64,000 nt of DNA from Papaver somniferum (GCF_003573695.1 NC_039361.1:97900279-97964278); one strand, 5' to 3'. Shown: positions 46,951-60,041, counted from the stretch's first letter. Numbers and translations: made by a program. Notes: generated by a model not told the origin, from the letters alone.

Positions 46951-48899
46951 CTTCCCAAATTACATTTCTATCCTCAATCAGTCTTGAGGATCATTAGTTC
47001 CCGGAGAGAGGAAGATACACATGTATCATCTATTGTTCAATTGGTTGTACCAACTCGATTACAGTGTATTCATTTGAGGTTTAGAAGTACTTGAGCAACA
47101 TTATTGCGTACATGATATTTTCTCCTCAAATTTGAATGTTTTGTGGGATGTAATCCACTTACTCGACTACTAAAGAGTCGGTAATTTCAAAAGATACGTT
47201 CAAATAAAATCACATGTATTCCAATTTTTGTGGAAGAACTCACAAAAGATTATATGAGTCAGGAAATTTCCATTTCTTTACTTCATCCATGATACTAACG
47301 AACCAGTACATGTTGAAGTATGACAACTAGAGAACTGTCTTTAGTTATATATTAAACCTAAAGTAAGTGGTTGACATGTGTAGTGATATTCTCTTGGCCT
47401 ATTGAGATAAAGAAATTTCTCAAATTAAGCTAATTGTAGCAAAATTGAAAATGGAAAGAACCCCGATGTAATGAGGGTTAGATGTACAGACTCATATAAA
47501 GAATGTGAAAAGGGACATATATATCATGAGACAAAAATGTACTTTTTTTTCCCACAACAGTAATGACACTAAAGTACAAGTATCAATTGAACATGGGATG
47601 AAGCTAAAATGTAATTCTATCTCCCATCATAAATGAAAGAGTTGGAAATGCACCTGGTCATGGGTGTTGGTATATACAATGCAATGTGTGTATCATAGTA
47701 GCAACCAATTTTCACATAAACTTTAATTTACAAAAGAACTTTTCCTGGCCAATTGAGTATTTAATGGAATTAGATCCCATGTTTGTGCTTATGGAATGAA
47801 AAATACATCATTCCCACGAGACATAAATTTTCTAATGCACTTGAGATATATTTGGATGAAAAATATATCATCCCCTTGAAACGTAACATATATTCACTCT
47901 AAAAGTACTTGAGTTGAATCCCACTTTTGTTACGCAATAAGGCCACACCACTTATTAAACCTCTCAAGACTCAATGTCTAACTGATAGTGGTTTTTTCTC
48001 CCACTAATTTAAGGAATATACACTAGTTTTTGAACTAATTCTTTATAATGTGACTACGATGATTGGATCATCGAGCAAAGCAATGCTCAAATTTTGTTTC
48101 CAAGATGGAACAAAGATTAAAAGTCACAAAAGCTCTATATGTAACAAGAGCCAATTACCTTGTTAAATTCCAAAGAGACCCATACAAGTGGATATCATAT
48201 GGAAACTCACAATAAAGAGAATGTAATTGATTGCATCTTTTATAGTCTCTAATATATTTGGAAGGAAATATATCTTAGAGAAACTACTGAGTCAATCTAT
48301 TGAAATGTAAATCACTATAATATTTGGATTATTAAATCCATATTGACTCCGACGATGAAATGTTGTGAATTGACTTATACGAGATTTGCGCATAACCATA
48401 AAGCAACTTTGGTTGTGACATGATGATTGTTTTGAAATAACTCATACAAACATCACTTTATTTGAGTGAAAAAAACGGGAGAAAGATTGATAGAATGCAA
48501 AATGATGGCATATCTCTCAATAAGTATTCTCTAAAGAACTAGAAGCAAAACACCCCCTTCCCATTATGCTTTTAGGTAAGTAAGCATATCACTCATTTTT
48601 ATAAAGTCTTCAGTAAAACAGGATCGAGATCATCCTAAGATGCAAATGGTAAAAATTCTATATTGCAAAGAAAACGAGGTAAAATTTAGGAAAATATTCA
48701 TACAGAATGCGAACCATTAAAGTGACTTATGGCTCTGGTGAACGTTTTGACATTTTGGACTAGTTATAGTCTAAATTTGCGTTTGGGAAACTACTACTAG
48801 CACATATTTTACATGTAAGGAATCACCACAACTTGTAAATGCTAGCGAGTGTACATCACAAGGACTTGATGTTTATTGCATGTTTAATAGGATCAATGC

Positions 48900-49330
48900 A
48901 AAGTATCCTATACCCCATGGACTCGCAAAGGATACCATCAAAGGTTATAGATGGTACCTAAGGCATGGTTATGCGTAAAAACCTACCTTTAACTGCTTGG
49001 AGAATATGCTATATTACACGCATCTTACTTAATTCGTTTTTAGAACCCAATATTAGTCAACCTTTTCTGCGTACCAGTTGGTAACTGGATTTAAGCCTGA
49101 TATTCGTGTTCTTACGATTTTTGGTTGCACTATATATGTGCCATTACGAATCCACATCGTACTATGATGGGTCTTCAAAACTGTTAAGTAGTTATGCTGG
49201 AAATGAGTTCCCAACAATTATCCGCATTTTAAAACTTTTGGCAGGAGATCTCTTACCGCTAGATTTACGGGTTATCACTTTAATGAGACAGTCTTCCCGT
49301 CGTTAGGGGGAGATAAGAAAAAGTATTTTC
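48900..49330 (+). pseudogene. Copia integrase C-terminal relic
   Basis: Successive matching pieces in shifting frames read HGLAKDTIKGYRWYLRHGYA, LPLTAWRICYITRILLNSFL, YQLVTGFKPDIRVLTIFGCT and GYHFNETVFPSLGGDKKK. They follow the order of copia integrases (NGLAE.., LP.SAWG.AILHAA, ..P.ISHLRIFGC.VYVP, ..FNETxFPxLGGDK). Confidence 0.8.
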
Positions 49331-49939
49331 TAAGGGAACGACAGGAATTGTCGTGGTGTGTTCCCACCGTGTCTCATATTTATTCTTGTAATCCACAAAT
49401 ATAAATGTGAAGTGATAAAAAATATTCGATTTTCAGAATGTACACTGATGTTGCTAATGTGATGAGATCACACATACCAACTACCTACCTGCAAAGTTAC
49501 AAATACTCAATACGGGATATACACCATATACTAAGGTGTTGCAACTACACTCAGTGGAAGTGTGGTTGAGGCCGTGGCGCCATAAAAAAAGTTGGAGAGA
49601 CCACTTGGTTCGATCAATCCTCACCTAGAAAGGAAGTAGGTGGCTAAGGAACAAATTATTTATATCATCATAAATTATCTCATAAGATTGTCTTTGAATA
49701 TGTCCATGAATTAAACTGGAGGACGCTCCGATGTTTTAAATGATTCTAAAAAATAATGAAATCCTGACGGATTATGAGAATGCATATGAGTCAATGGAAG
49801 GATCATGCGTGCATAATGATGATATAATCCATAAATAGTTTCTCTAGAAGTAGAGCACAATGAGATCGAACCATGATTTATTTTTATTAATTTCAAATAA
49901 ATATCATATTTGACATATGCAATCCAGACAGAACTTAGT

Positions 49940-50640
49940 TCTTTGAAAAATATACGGGTATTTGGTGTGGTAGTGCTAACCAACCTAGTGTAAAGCCTGT
50001 GGGACATATGTGGTTATTTGTCACAAAGTGTAGTGAGAAGAATGAGGTATTAAAGTATAACGAATCACCTTGTGGCGCGAGGTTTCTCACAAACCCCTGG
50101 ATTACTTACTCTTTTAAACATCATACTGTTCAGTTAATTAGTTTTCTTGGTAGTTTCAAAAGAACTTGAAAATAGTAGATTTTGTTATATCTCTGGATAT
50201 TTAAACTCAAAGATATTTTCAAAAGTGCATGATGGCCTTTTGCTTCCCAAGTCGAATGACTCTAAACCATGGAGTGTGTTTGCAATTATACTGGAACACT
50301 AACTTATTGATTTAAAAAATCAAGCGGATGTGGTATACCCGTCTAAGTGACTATTTGATTGGGAAGGGATAAACAAGTAAGGTTTCGTGCCATGCGTATT
50401 AAATAAGTTCCTGATTCAGAATTATATCTATCTATGTCGACGGTATGGACATGATAAGTACTCTTAATGGAATAAGAGATCTTACAAGCTATTTAAAATC
50501 TGAATTTGAGATGAAAATCCTGGGAAATCTCGATCTTATCTATGTTCTAAACTAGAAGACCGAGCTTGTGGTATATTATTCCATCAGTTTGTATATGTCC
50601 ATTGTCAGGCAATTTAACAAGGACGTGCATGCTGCTAGCA
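49940..50640 (+). pseudogene. Copia reverse transcriptase relic
   Basis: It retains KxxVFGxVVxT, VGHxWxFV, GFSQxPG-like (GARFLTNPW), WYxRLSxYLI-like, SEFEMKxLG and STPMxxR motifs across at least four frame changes. The second Asp of the active-site YVDD is Gly. No RNase H active-site core could be identified with confidence. Confidence 0.8.
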
Positions 50641-51144
50641 CTCCCATGATTAGTCGAGTTTCAAATGCACATAAATGACCAATTCGTATAACGGAAGATG
50701 ACGAAGTTGGGTCGGGAGATGAAATTTCCTTATCTAAGTATAATAGACGCATTATTGTACTCGACCAAATGTTACATCCTCAATGAATTTGTTAGCTAGA
50801 TACAGCTCAGCGCCAACGCAACGTCATTGGAATGGCATAGTGAATGCAATCATTTGCTTAAAAGTAACCACTGACATAAATTTGTTTTATCCATGCAAAT
50901 ACATAAAAAGGAATACTAACGAAAGTGCAATCCAAAGGTTGTTGATTATAAAGGAACAATAATCTCTTATCTAACGAAAGTAATCAGGGGGAGATACGGT
51001 AAACTATTTTATAGGTCATTACCGATATTCATTTTCGAAAAGTACATGACTAAAGGAACAGTCTGTAACAACTCTGAAAGTAATCAGGGGGAGATGCCGA
51101 CATCAGGGGGAGGATCCAGGGATATGATGTCGACATATTTTACT

Positions 51145-52015
51145 TCGAAATTGAAGATGTGTTGTACTCTTTTTCCCTTCAATCGAGAATAGTTTTTCCC
51201 AAGGGGTTTTGTGACTCGACAAGGGTTTTAGCGAGACAACACTAAAAACATCAAGTATGTTGAACATTGAAGACATAAAGATCGCGTTGATATTACTGAA
51301 AATATCTGAACCAAAGAAATGAAACATGATAGTATGTTAAGCAACGTAACTTCCAGAATAAACAACAGGGTCTTATAAACATTCAAGTCACCAAAGTAAA
51401 GTTTGACAAACTCCTTTTGATTGCATTAGACTAATGAAAGTTGTCTGAAATCAGGGGGAGCATCTAATGGTGTGTTGCAATATTTTCCTTCATCGAGGTT
51501 GCTTTTTCCCACAGGGTTTTGTTACTCGGCACGGTTTTTAATGAGACAACAACAAACACCTGGAATGTAATTTCCTAGCTAAGGCTATTGTCTTTCCCAC
51601 GAGGATTTTCTGCCTTAAGAGTTGTGAAGAAACTAGTCAACTTCAACGGAGTAAAGTGATCATTTGAAACGGATCACCTTTACTTGCATCTGTCACGTTG
51701 TACTCTTTTCCCTTCGTCAAGATTTTGTCCCACTGGGTTTTCCTTGTCAAGGTTTTAATGAGGCAACATATTCGTGTCTAACAATGTTCTAAGTTTTCTT
51801 AACATTGTACCCATTTTCTTTAGTTCAGGTTTTGTCCCTCTGGGTTTTCCTGACGAAGTTTTAACGAGTCAATTAACTTAGACTTGCCGGTCTTTGAAGA
51901 TCGTATTGCATGTGATGAACTACATGTAAATTACGAGACAACATGTGAAGAGTTGTACTAAGGTTTTATTCCACTGGGTTTTTCCTTGTCAAAGTTTTAG
52001 TAAGGTAATTGATTT
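51145..52015 (+). repeat. Repeated TGTACTCTTTTTCCCTTC / CACTGGGTTTT motif block
   Basis: Between pol and the 3' LTR, four to five diverged copies of a 70-80 bp cassette occur at about 51160, 51475, 51700, 51830 and 51960. The cassette runs TTGTACTCTTTTCCCTTC, TTTTGTCCCACTGGGTTTTC, then CAAGGTTTTAATGAGGCAAC. Similar cassettes are well known in plant copia 3' regions; their role is unclear. GGGGGAG purine tracts (51110, 51455) are interspersed. Confidence 0.8.
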
Positions 52016-52079
52016 TGTCACAAGGAGAGAACGACATTTGAAGAAGCACTATGAATAAATTTTTGTTATTGAACCGCAC

Positions 52080-52088
52080 AAGGGGGAG
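52080..52088 (+). other. Polypurine tract of the copia relic
   Basis: AAGGGGGAG directly before TGTTACAGGG. Confidence 0.8.
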
Positions 52089-52258
52089 TGTTACAGGGCC
52101 TACGGCCCATGGATGTGCGGTCCAAAAGGATAGTCTTTTGGTCTTCTTTTTTCCATGTATATAAAATATTTATCCATGTATATACTAACTCTAATCAATG
52201 GAAAATACTTCTCTTTGTGCCTCTTTTATATTTCTCTATATTTCTCCTTCAAAAGAAT
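52089..52258 (+). repeat. 3' LTR of the copia relic (right end truncated or unresolved)
   Basis: It starts TGTTACAGGGCCTACGGCCC with a GGGCC palindrome. Bases 52160-52254 match the split LTR at 19332-19407 plus 22950-22967. Similarity between the two copies stops after CTTCAAAA, so the LTR end here was cut by a later event. Confidence 0.75.
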
Positions 52259-53010
52259 GGACCAAGATTCCAAGTGGCAAAACATGGACTCAAATTGAAG
52301 AGAAACGGTAGTGATAATAAGGAGGAATTGGATTTGAAAAAGAAAGAGATAGAAAGTATTTGCGATGAAAGCAATCTAGAAAATAAAATGATAGTTTATT
52401 TCTTAAATGCAATTTAGGGAGTTCAGTTTTTGATGTCTTAATGTTTGACGAGGCAAACCTTTGTGAGAAAGAAAGCTCGGATTTTGTGGGAGGAATTATA
52501 GAAGTGAATGTTGCCAGTGGAGCAAGGAGGGGTTGAACGAAAGAAAAAAGAGAAGAAAGGGAGCCTTGGTTAAAATCAAAGGTTATCATAAGAGTAACCA
52601 GTAAAAACACATATACGATGCACATGCTTGAATTTATTCATTTAACAATTTAAATTTGAAAGCAGTGAAACTTTATGTGTAAAATGAAAATTTACTATTC
52701 TTATTTGTACTCGTTAGGTAAATAATTCGAAAAAATTTTCAAATATATACATTTTATAAAAATCGGGTATATACTTTGGAAGATATGAAGTTTTTAAATA
52801 TTTTGATATATTTTTAAAACAATGGCATTTTTGTAAATATGTACATTTCTAAGGGTTTTTTTTAACCCGGTGTTGTTTAATATACATTTCTACCCTTAAT
52901 TTTGATTCAAATTACATGATATAATAGAGCTTAGTAATTAAAATGAGGGCAACTTAGTAATTTAGGGGGTCTCCTACCAAAAATGCCTCTTTCTTTATAT
53001 TAGTATAAGA
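52259..53010 (-). mobile_element. Helitron 5' end (candidate Helitron F)
   Basis: On the minus strand the sequence begins at 53010 with TCTTATACTAATATAAAG after a host A, then AGGCATTTTTGGTAGGAGAC. This is a very typical plant Helitron 5' terminus. The 3' end on the low-coordinate side is not clear. I tentatively let it run to the LTR break at about 52258. No coding content is seen. Confidence 0.5.
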
Positions 53011-55662
53011 TAAGATATAAGATGGGTTGAACGTATGGCCATTATGGACCAAATCGGTTCCTAAAAGCCCATGTGTGGATCAGTATCTTCTTTGATAACA
53101 GAAGTTCTTGTTTCTGAAAATATGTTGATTCCTCAAAAAGGGATGAATTTCTAGTATCAGAAATAAATATCAAATATTTGTTTCTTCTACAAGTTTTTGA
53201 AATATTTTCGAATAAGATAAATATTATGATTTCTAAAAATATTCATGTTGACATGTCCACAAGTATGTTATCAAGGAAGGATGGCACCGAATGAAAACCT
53301 AAGAAGAAAGCAGACCATCATGGTTCTCACCAACAAACTTGCTCGCATGTTTAATGGAAAGTTTTCATATTCTCTATGATGTGAATGGAATAATTTGTCA
53401 AGAATTTGTCAGTGACTATTGTCTCGACAAGATTCAGAAATATCTTTACTCCTTAGAGACTAAGAGACTAACTGTATGCATTAAAACATGTCATCATTCA
53501 ATTCGTCTCTTATCTTCTTCAAGAGTGCATGCATCTAGTATGCTCCATGGTGTATTAGATCTAATCCGAAGAAGATTTCTACTTAACGAAAGAGTTGATG
53601 CTAAGTAGAAACATGTAAGCTCTTATGAAAAATTGTTAAGTATAACCTATGAGAACTCATCAAATTATATCGAGCATCTTTCCAACATTCTTAATCATCA
53701 TAAGAATGTCTTGATGAAGCTTCAGTCTCTACTCAACGAGATTTCTTCCTAAAACGGAATTGTTGCAAGAGGCATCCAGAAGATTCTTGCATGGAAACAA
53801 AGTAGAGAAAAAAAGCAAAATAAGATTAGGTTCTTATTTGGAGAAAATAAACATCAATGTGTTGATTTATTCAATATTTTGTATAAGGTCTATTTGAATA
53901 AAGCTATCAATATTTATTATGAATGAATAAAATTATTATTTTATAATCTTTGCTTCATTAGTTGATAGTTTCCGATTGCATAGCCTGTGTATGAATGTCT
54001 ATATTTTTGCTATGTACTTTCAGATTTATGAGATGTTTGATTTCGTTTTTATTAACCTAAATTTTCGATATCATATGATGATGGCCCTTATGGTTTGTGT
54101 GGCTTTTTGATTTAGCGGGATTAAGTACTGCCCCATGTTGGTTGGATTTATGAAAGGATCATAAGGTGTTCCGATTGAAACTCATATGTGAAAAGTCAAA
54201 ATATATTATTGATAATCAATTTATGTTTACATAAGTTGTGTTTATCATAAAATATGTGTTTCAGGTTTATTTGCTATTGGCACGCAATATTAGTTAAAAC
54301 TGATTCAACCTTTCTCTGGTAAAGGTTGCTTTTGTTGTTGTTCTTTTGTTCTTCCAAGAGAATTACAACACATAGGGGGAGAGTTCTTATTTGAAATTGC
54401 GCATAGTGATATATCTTTCTGGGGAGAAGTGGCTGCTTAAATTGAGGTAAAGATTTTTATTTGTTAGTTAATCGTTTTTTCTGTTTAAGAAAAGCCTGAT
54501 TATATTACATATATTTTTCTTTTGCTTAACAGAATTTCGGTACAATTGATATGTTCAATTATTGTGTACGAAATGATTTATATGATTTAGTTATTTCCGG
54601 TTAAGAAAAAATTTGTCAATTTTGGTATCTTCTTTATTGTTTTGTATCAAGTATTTTTGCTTAACGAAATTCGATGCAGTTGCGGTGCTACAATGTTTAT
54701 ATTTATTCAATTGCCTCTGGTTAACAAAAATAATACAAGTCAATTTCTTTTGGATTGTTTCTATTATTTTAGGCTTAACAAAAATTATGAGGTCATTTGT
54801 TTAGCCCATTTTATTCCGGATAAGAGACACTAACTTAATTCTGATCTTAGTTAGACTTATCAATTGGAGGATTCGGTTATTCAAGTTTAATCGAATGCCT
54901 TGACAAGAAAAACTAGTTAACTAACCTAGTGTTTGTCTTGTCTAAAGGGAAAGGGCTAAGTTATTTTCTGAGATAATTAGAGCCTAATCAAAGAAATAGA
55001 GTTAATTCTAATATCTATTTGTGTCTTGTCGAAATAAGCGATTGTACATATGCAATCGGTTCGACAATGGAATTAAGTATCTTAGTCAATTTGTTGAACT
55101 AAATGGGAAATTGCTTCGGGAAATTGTTTCCTTGATAACATATTGAAACTAAATTACTTTTGTAGTTTCGGTTTTAAATCTAAAATGGTATGTGAAACCT
55201 TCGTGCTTAACTCTTATAGGTTGTACAAGTCTTATAGATTTGTAAGATCCTTTCGGTTTGTCCTTTATTTGCTCGAACCTTTGTCATTTTTGTAACAAAA
55301 GGGGGAGAAATATATATGGAGTAAACAAGTGATTTTTAATTACTTGGAAAGGACATTTGTGCTTAAACGTTATATCATACGAAAGAGTAAAGCATAGACT
55401 AAGGAGGAGAAACATATCATCTCGTTGTGTAGTATTTTGTACTAAAAAAGGAGAATAACAAAGATGTTCAGATTGAGTATTTACCTAGCTTGCCTTTAGG
55501 GGGAGTAGAAGCTTTTTTTATTTAAATGTCAACAATGACATTTATTTATTGAATATATGAAGGTTATTGTGTTGTTGAAACTTGGAATAAAGCGTATGAA
55601 GAATGAGTTATTTTGTAATTCATTTAGCTCCATATGTATTACGAGTTTTTTCACTAAAATTG
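53011..55662 (+). mobile_element. SIRE/Maximus-like copia 3' internal region
   Basis: This long region precedes a polypurine tract and LTR and is peppered with GGGGGAG tracts (54376, 55295, 55497). It also has imperfect GCTTAACAGAATTTCGGTAC-type repeats (54520-54800). Both are features of the pol-to-LTR region of SIRE/Maximus copia elements. A decayed frame at 53330-53830 reads as a Leu/Ser-rich, probably coiled-coil protein (for example YENSSNYIEHLSNILNHHKN). It may be a remnant of the extra 3' ORF found in this lineage. No RT or integrase is visible, so the 5' part of the element is missing. Confidence 0.5.
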
Positions 55663-55676
55663 ACAAAGGGGGAGAT
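55663..55676 (+). other. Polypurine tract
   Basis: ACAAAGGGGGAGAT just before TGTTAAATCATAGC, the usual copia SIRE arrangement. Confidence 0.8.
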
Positions 55677-57529
55677 TGTTAAATCATAGCTCGTTTGAAC
55701 CCACCAAGTGTTGGTATGCTAAGTTTAGTTGTCATATTTTAGTATGAAAACTCATCTAGAGTCGCTTGATTGAATACTAGAGTGAACTTCGTTTAGGTTA
55801 TACTAGAAAGTCTAGGAATGTTGAGACGTACAAGTATTATTTCGAAGACCTGAAGAATAAGAAGAAGTAACGACTACAACGACGATATCATCCTTCCACT
55901 TGAGGTTAATAATATTGACTTGATCTTGTTTCCATTCCTAACGTATCTTTCAAGTCGTGCTATATTGAAGACATAACATGCGAAGCTGTATATATTGTGT
56001 ATAATACTCTAGTGATGAGACTTGGTGATAACAATATGATCAGAGTATAAAGGAAACCATATTACGAAGTATAAACGCTTATCTTTTGGAACTTCTAAAT
56101 ACGACATTGACATAATCTACTGTATATAGTTATTTGATTATGTGTGCATTATATAGGTGTGATTTCATCCTAAAAAATGATGTATCTTTACATTAGTTTA
56201 AGGAAGTGGATGTATTGTTTTCATAATCAAAGAGAAATCATGATTGGTCTTGTTAATCATTGAATATCTTTTGTATGACCAGTGGAAGATGACTATGGTA
56301 GAACTTATCTTAACTATGTTGAGACTTGAGGTATAACCGGTCATAGCCTATATAATATAGCTAGTTGGAACCGGTCACAAGTTATATTGAAAATCAAGGT
56401 GTGAAAAAGCGGGGGTCTAACAACCACACCAAATATTTCGTTTAGGCAATCTCTATGGACTAACTCCAATATAATTCCAAGAGAATCAACTAGACAGTCA
56501 GACTCAATCAAGGAAAATATATCCAAGAGTTATATCTCAATTTCTCAAATCAATCTCCAATGGAACAGATAAAAATCTGTGAGCCGGATTAATAAGAGAA
56601 ATAATTTGGATGGTACCAAAGACCAATATCCAAGCGTCAATCAATTTCAATCAACAACCAAAGGTTGGATTCATTAATTGATTGAACTACGCACAACTGT
56701 GATATTTCAATTATATAAAAATATAATGAGGAAAATAAATAACACAGACACAAAAAATTTTGTTAACGAGGAAATCGCAAATGTTGAAAAACCCCGGACC
56801 TAGTCCAGATTTGAACACCACACTGTATTAAGCCGCTACAGAATCTAGTCTACTACAAGTTAACTTCGGACTGGAATGTGGTTGAGCCCTAACCAATCTC
56901 CCACAGATTAAGGTACAGTCGCGTTTCTTACGCCTCTATATCCCAGCAGGACTCGACGCAGTTGATTCCCTTAGCTGATCTCACCCAAAACCAAAAGTTG
57001 CTACGACCCAAAGTTGAAGACTTGATAAACAAATATGTCTCGCACAGAAAAGTCTATTGAATAGATAAATCCGTCTCCCACAGAAATACCTACGAGTTTT
57101 TGTTCCGTCTTTTGATAAATCAAGGTGAACAGGAACCAGTTGATACACCAGACTTATATTCCCGAAGAACAACCTAGTAATATCAATCACCTCACAATAA
57201 TCTTAATCGTATGGTAGCGAAACAAGATATTGTGGAATCACAAAGAATGAGACGAAACGCTTTGTGATTACTTTTTATCTTACCTATCGGAGATTAAATC
57301 TCGATTAAATCATAGAGAAGATAGTACTCAATAGATAGAACAAAGTAAGATCAGAACACGCAACTACAGAGAAAATAGTTGGGTCTGGCTTCAGAATCCC
57401 AATGAAGTCTTTAAGTCGTTAACCTATAATGGTTTTAGGAAAAACCTAGGTTAAAGGAGAATCGACTCTAGTCGCAACTAGTATCATACTGGAGGTGTTG
57501 GGATTAGGTTTCCCAGTTGCTAGAGTTCT
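55677..57529 (+). repeat. 3' LTR of the SIRE-like copia element, interrupted
   Basis: It begins TGTTAAATC after the polypurine tract and runs at least 1.85 kb to the insertion of the next element at 57530. The remainder of the LTR should lie beyond the 3' LTR of that element, outside the window. The region near 56780-57300 contains long minus-strand frames with no recognisable domain. Confidence 0.7.
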
Positions 57530-58936
57530 TGATAGACGCATTTATGTGTCTAATATAGCCCAATTGTATATATTGTTAGTACCCATTTTTGTACTTATTA
57601 TGGTATTTTATTTATTTGTAGGTGTTTTTGGAAAAATAAGCTTTTGGAGCGAAATTGGCTCGAAAAGTTGTTAAAGGCACCAGGGAGGACATTTTCTATC
57701 CGGACTCTCGCTTTGGATAAGGGGTAACCCATTTCTAGGCATATGCTAAAGGGACTCCCAGTCTGGTTAAAGGGACACCCTTCTTCACGTTCAAATAATC
57801 GATTTTGGCGGGAAACTGGTTCACGTCTGCATGAATTTCTCTGAATGATTTTGGACGTGATTTCCTCTTGGATTTTCATCGGACCAAGTTGGTTTGGGCT
57901 TGGTTTGATCGTGTAGGAGAAGTGGTGGGCTTGGTTGAGTTAAGAGAAAGAGATTTTATCTCAAGTTCACGAAACAGAGACGCAAAATACTCGGGATTCT
58001 TTTGTGGGTTTAGGAGATTACGTGATATCTGGGAAAGTCTATTAACGGATAGGATGATATGCTGCTATCTCTGGAAAGAGTTTTCAAACACTGGAACTCT
58101 ATGTTAACGCGTAACAAAACAGAAAAAAAAAAAGGAAAAGAAAAAGCCGTGACTTTGAGAGAGAATAAAGGGAAGATTTGGTGGCCCTGGATGGTATAAA
58201 AAGAGTTTTTCGAGTCTTAGAGAAGTTTATCAAGAGTTTTGGGTCGAGCCAGAGCCAGGAGGAGCGAACAAGAAGGAAAAACAGCAATGTTCACCTGCTG
58301 CTGCTGCTGCCATTAAAAAGCTTCAAGAACACGAAGAACAGACTCTCCAGGGCAGACTTATTTTCAGCACGTCAACACATCAGCGAATGTCGCAGTTAGC
58401 TGCAGTTATCTTTGTCGTTCTTCTCTGGACGCCTTCTGTGAGTCTCAGAAACAATGTTTATAATTTTTAACTCTTTTAATCATACTTTGAGCATCAAATA
58501 TATTTGAGAATATGATTATTATGATTAGCTAAACCCCAATACTGGGATGATGGAAGAAGCCATATTTCACGCATATAATAATTTATTTAATTTTTTATGA
58601 CTTCTTGCACTTTTTATAAATAGTTTTATGATTTTTCTTAATTGATTGTCATTTCTTTTGATGGTTTATGCTTGGTCTTAGTACTTTTGATATGCCATGC
58701 TTTCGATTTACAGTTAATCTTCTAAAAATCTACCTTGGCAAGAATTAGAGTCCCTATTTTTATGTGAGCTATAATTGTTTGGAATAAATATATTGATTAT
58801 GTGAATGATTATGGTGGAATCCTGAGTCCTAGTGTCTCTTGATCCTGTGAAACGTTTGTATATATTTTTGTTTTTAAATCTTTACAAGTCCGAGCAACGA
58901 ACTCTTATTTACCGCATTAAAATTATTACTACAACA
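57530..58936 (+). repeat. 5' LTR of the Athila/Tat-like element
   Basis: 1407 bp, starting TGATAGACGCATTTATGTGTC-like sequence (TGATAG) and ending ACTACAACA. It has a TATA box at 58195-58203, a CTG microsatellite at about 58298-58312 (longer than in the 3' LTR), and frames on both strands that are also present in the 3' LTR. Confidence 0.9.
58195..58203 (+). promoter_or_regulatory. LTR TATA box
   Basis: TATAAAAAG within GGATGGTATAAAAAGAG, repeated at 63737-63745 in the 3' LTR. It is the likely start signal of the genomic transcript. Confidence 0.6.
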
Positions 58937-58939
58937 AAA

Positions 58940-58957
58940 TGGCGCCGCCGACGCGGA
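58940..58957 (+). other. Primer-binding site, TGGCGCCG type
   Basis: TGGCGCCGCCGACGCGGA begins 3 bp after the LTR. It resembles the TGGCGCCGTTGCCGGGG sites of Athila/Tat elements that use tRNA-Asp, with a changed 3' half. Confidence 0.75.
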
Positions 58958-60041
58958 CTTGTATATAGATTTGTTTTTAGGTTTAATTTTTTTTTTATTA
59001 TTATTTGTTCCTTTTTACGTTTCTTTTTGTGTCTTTGATTTACAGGTTCGAAGTGGAATACTAAGGACTTGGGAACAAAAAGCTTAAAGCTAAAAGCTAA
59101 AAGAGAAGAAAAAAAAAGACATAATTTTTTTTTAGGATTTAATTTTTATTATTATTTTATTTTTGTATATAGCTTTTATTTATTTATTTTTAGAATTTGT
59201 AAATAGGCTTTATTTTTCATAATTTTGTAATTTTGGACTTTTTATTTGGACTTTATTCTGGACTTTTGGACATTTTTTTATTTTTTTAACCCTACGGAAG
59301 GGTATTATAAAAAAAATTATTATATAAACTGTGTGCAGGGAAGGACGACGATTATGATATCGTCTCGGCCCCTCGGGTTCGTACATGACATAGGAGTCGT
59401 GGCCCGAGTCGACTTCAACGGTTCATCCCCCGTCTGGTACGGGAGGTAAGTCCATAAACACTCGCGAATCTCCTGTAAGCGAGTTACTGTATTCCTTAAG
59501 GTGATTCATTGTTGAGGACGAATTTGGACTGTTTTTAATTTCCTAGTAAAGGGCAAGGCCTGGCCAAATCAAGATAAGGACTCGGATTTCATCCGTTTCC
59601 TTCTTGCCCGCCTTAGGAAAACGAAACCTAACGCGAACCAAGCTTAAAACTTGACTAGAACGAGACCGATAGGGTAACGCGCTTATAGGAAAATTTCGAA
59701 GGATATTGGTTACTTTTTAAGCACACCTCAAAGTTCATGATGGTTTCTGTGAGTTGAATGCGTGACTGCGCCGCCTTGTGATAGCGGTGAGGCCTTGGGT
59801 ATCAAAGCTCCACTGAGCTTCCCTCGCCTCAATTCAACTTACTTTGACTCGGATTGATTCCAGAGGGGTGCTCAAACTGTAACGAATTCCTTCGAGAGAT
59901 AGAAGCTAGTCTAAAACAATCTAAGGGAGCCTTCATGCTTTTTTTTGCTAGATATAGGCTTGTCGTGGTCGAGTCAGCCTTCTTTGTGCTTGTTTAGAAT
60001 TCCCTGCATTAAAATGTCAAACTGGTATATAATAGCCATCA
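58958..60041. other. Leader region of the Athila/Tat-like element
   Basis: Untranslated leader: an A/T-rich stretch (58980-59330), then GC-richer DNA from about 59335 to 59900 with no long ORF. I see no promoter or gene here. Confidence 0.5.

Larger units (their letters stand above)
46956..52088 (+). pseudogene. Ty1/copia gag-pol relic
   Basis: Many stops and frameshifts, but the order of pol domains can still be followed. A gag-pre-integrase-like zone is near 48060-48240 (GSSSKAMLKFCFQDGTKIK). The integrase C-terminal region runs about 48900-49330 (DIRVLTIFGCTIYVPL, then FTGYHFNETVFPSLGGDKKK). The RT runs about 49940-50640 (VFGVVVLTN, VGHMWLFV, then SEFEMKILGNLDLIYVL). The RT catalytic YVDD reads YVDG (about 50433-50444). 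A polypurine tract and the 3' LTR follow at 52089. Gag is not recognised; it may lie on the other side of the 22.5-kb insertion. It is non-functional. Confidence 0.85.

Noticed and set aside
53339..53608. 89-codon ORF as a stand-alone gene
   Set aside because: It lies in the 3' internal region of a SIRE-like copia element and continues in other frames. Treated as part of that relic.
57598..58399. Several ORFs duplicated exactly at 63214-63938
   Set aside because: They are LTR sequence of the Athila/Tat-like element. Duplication reflects the LTR pair.
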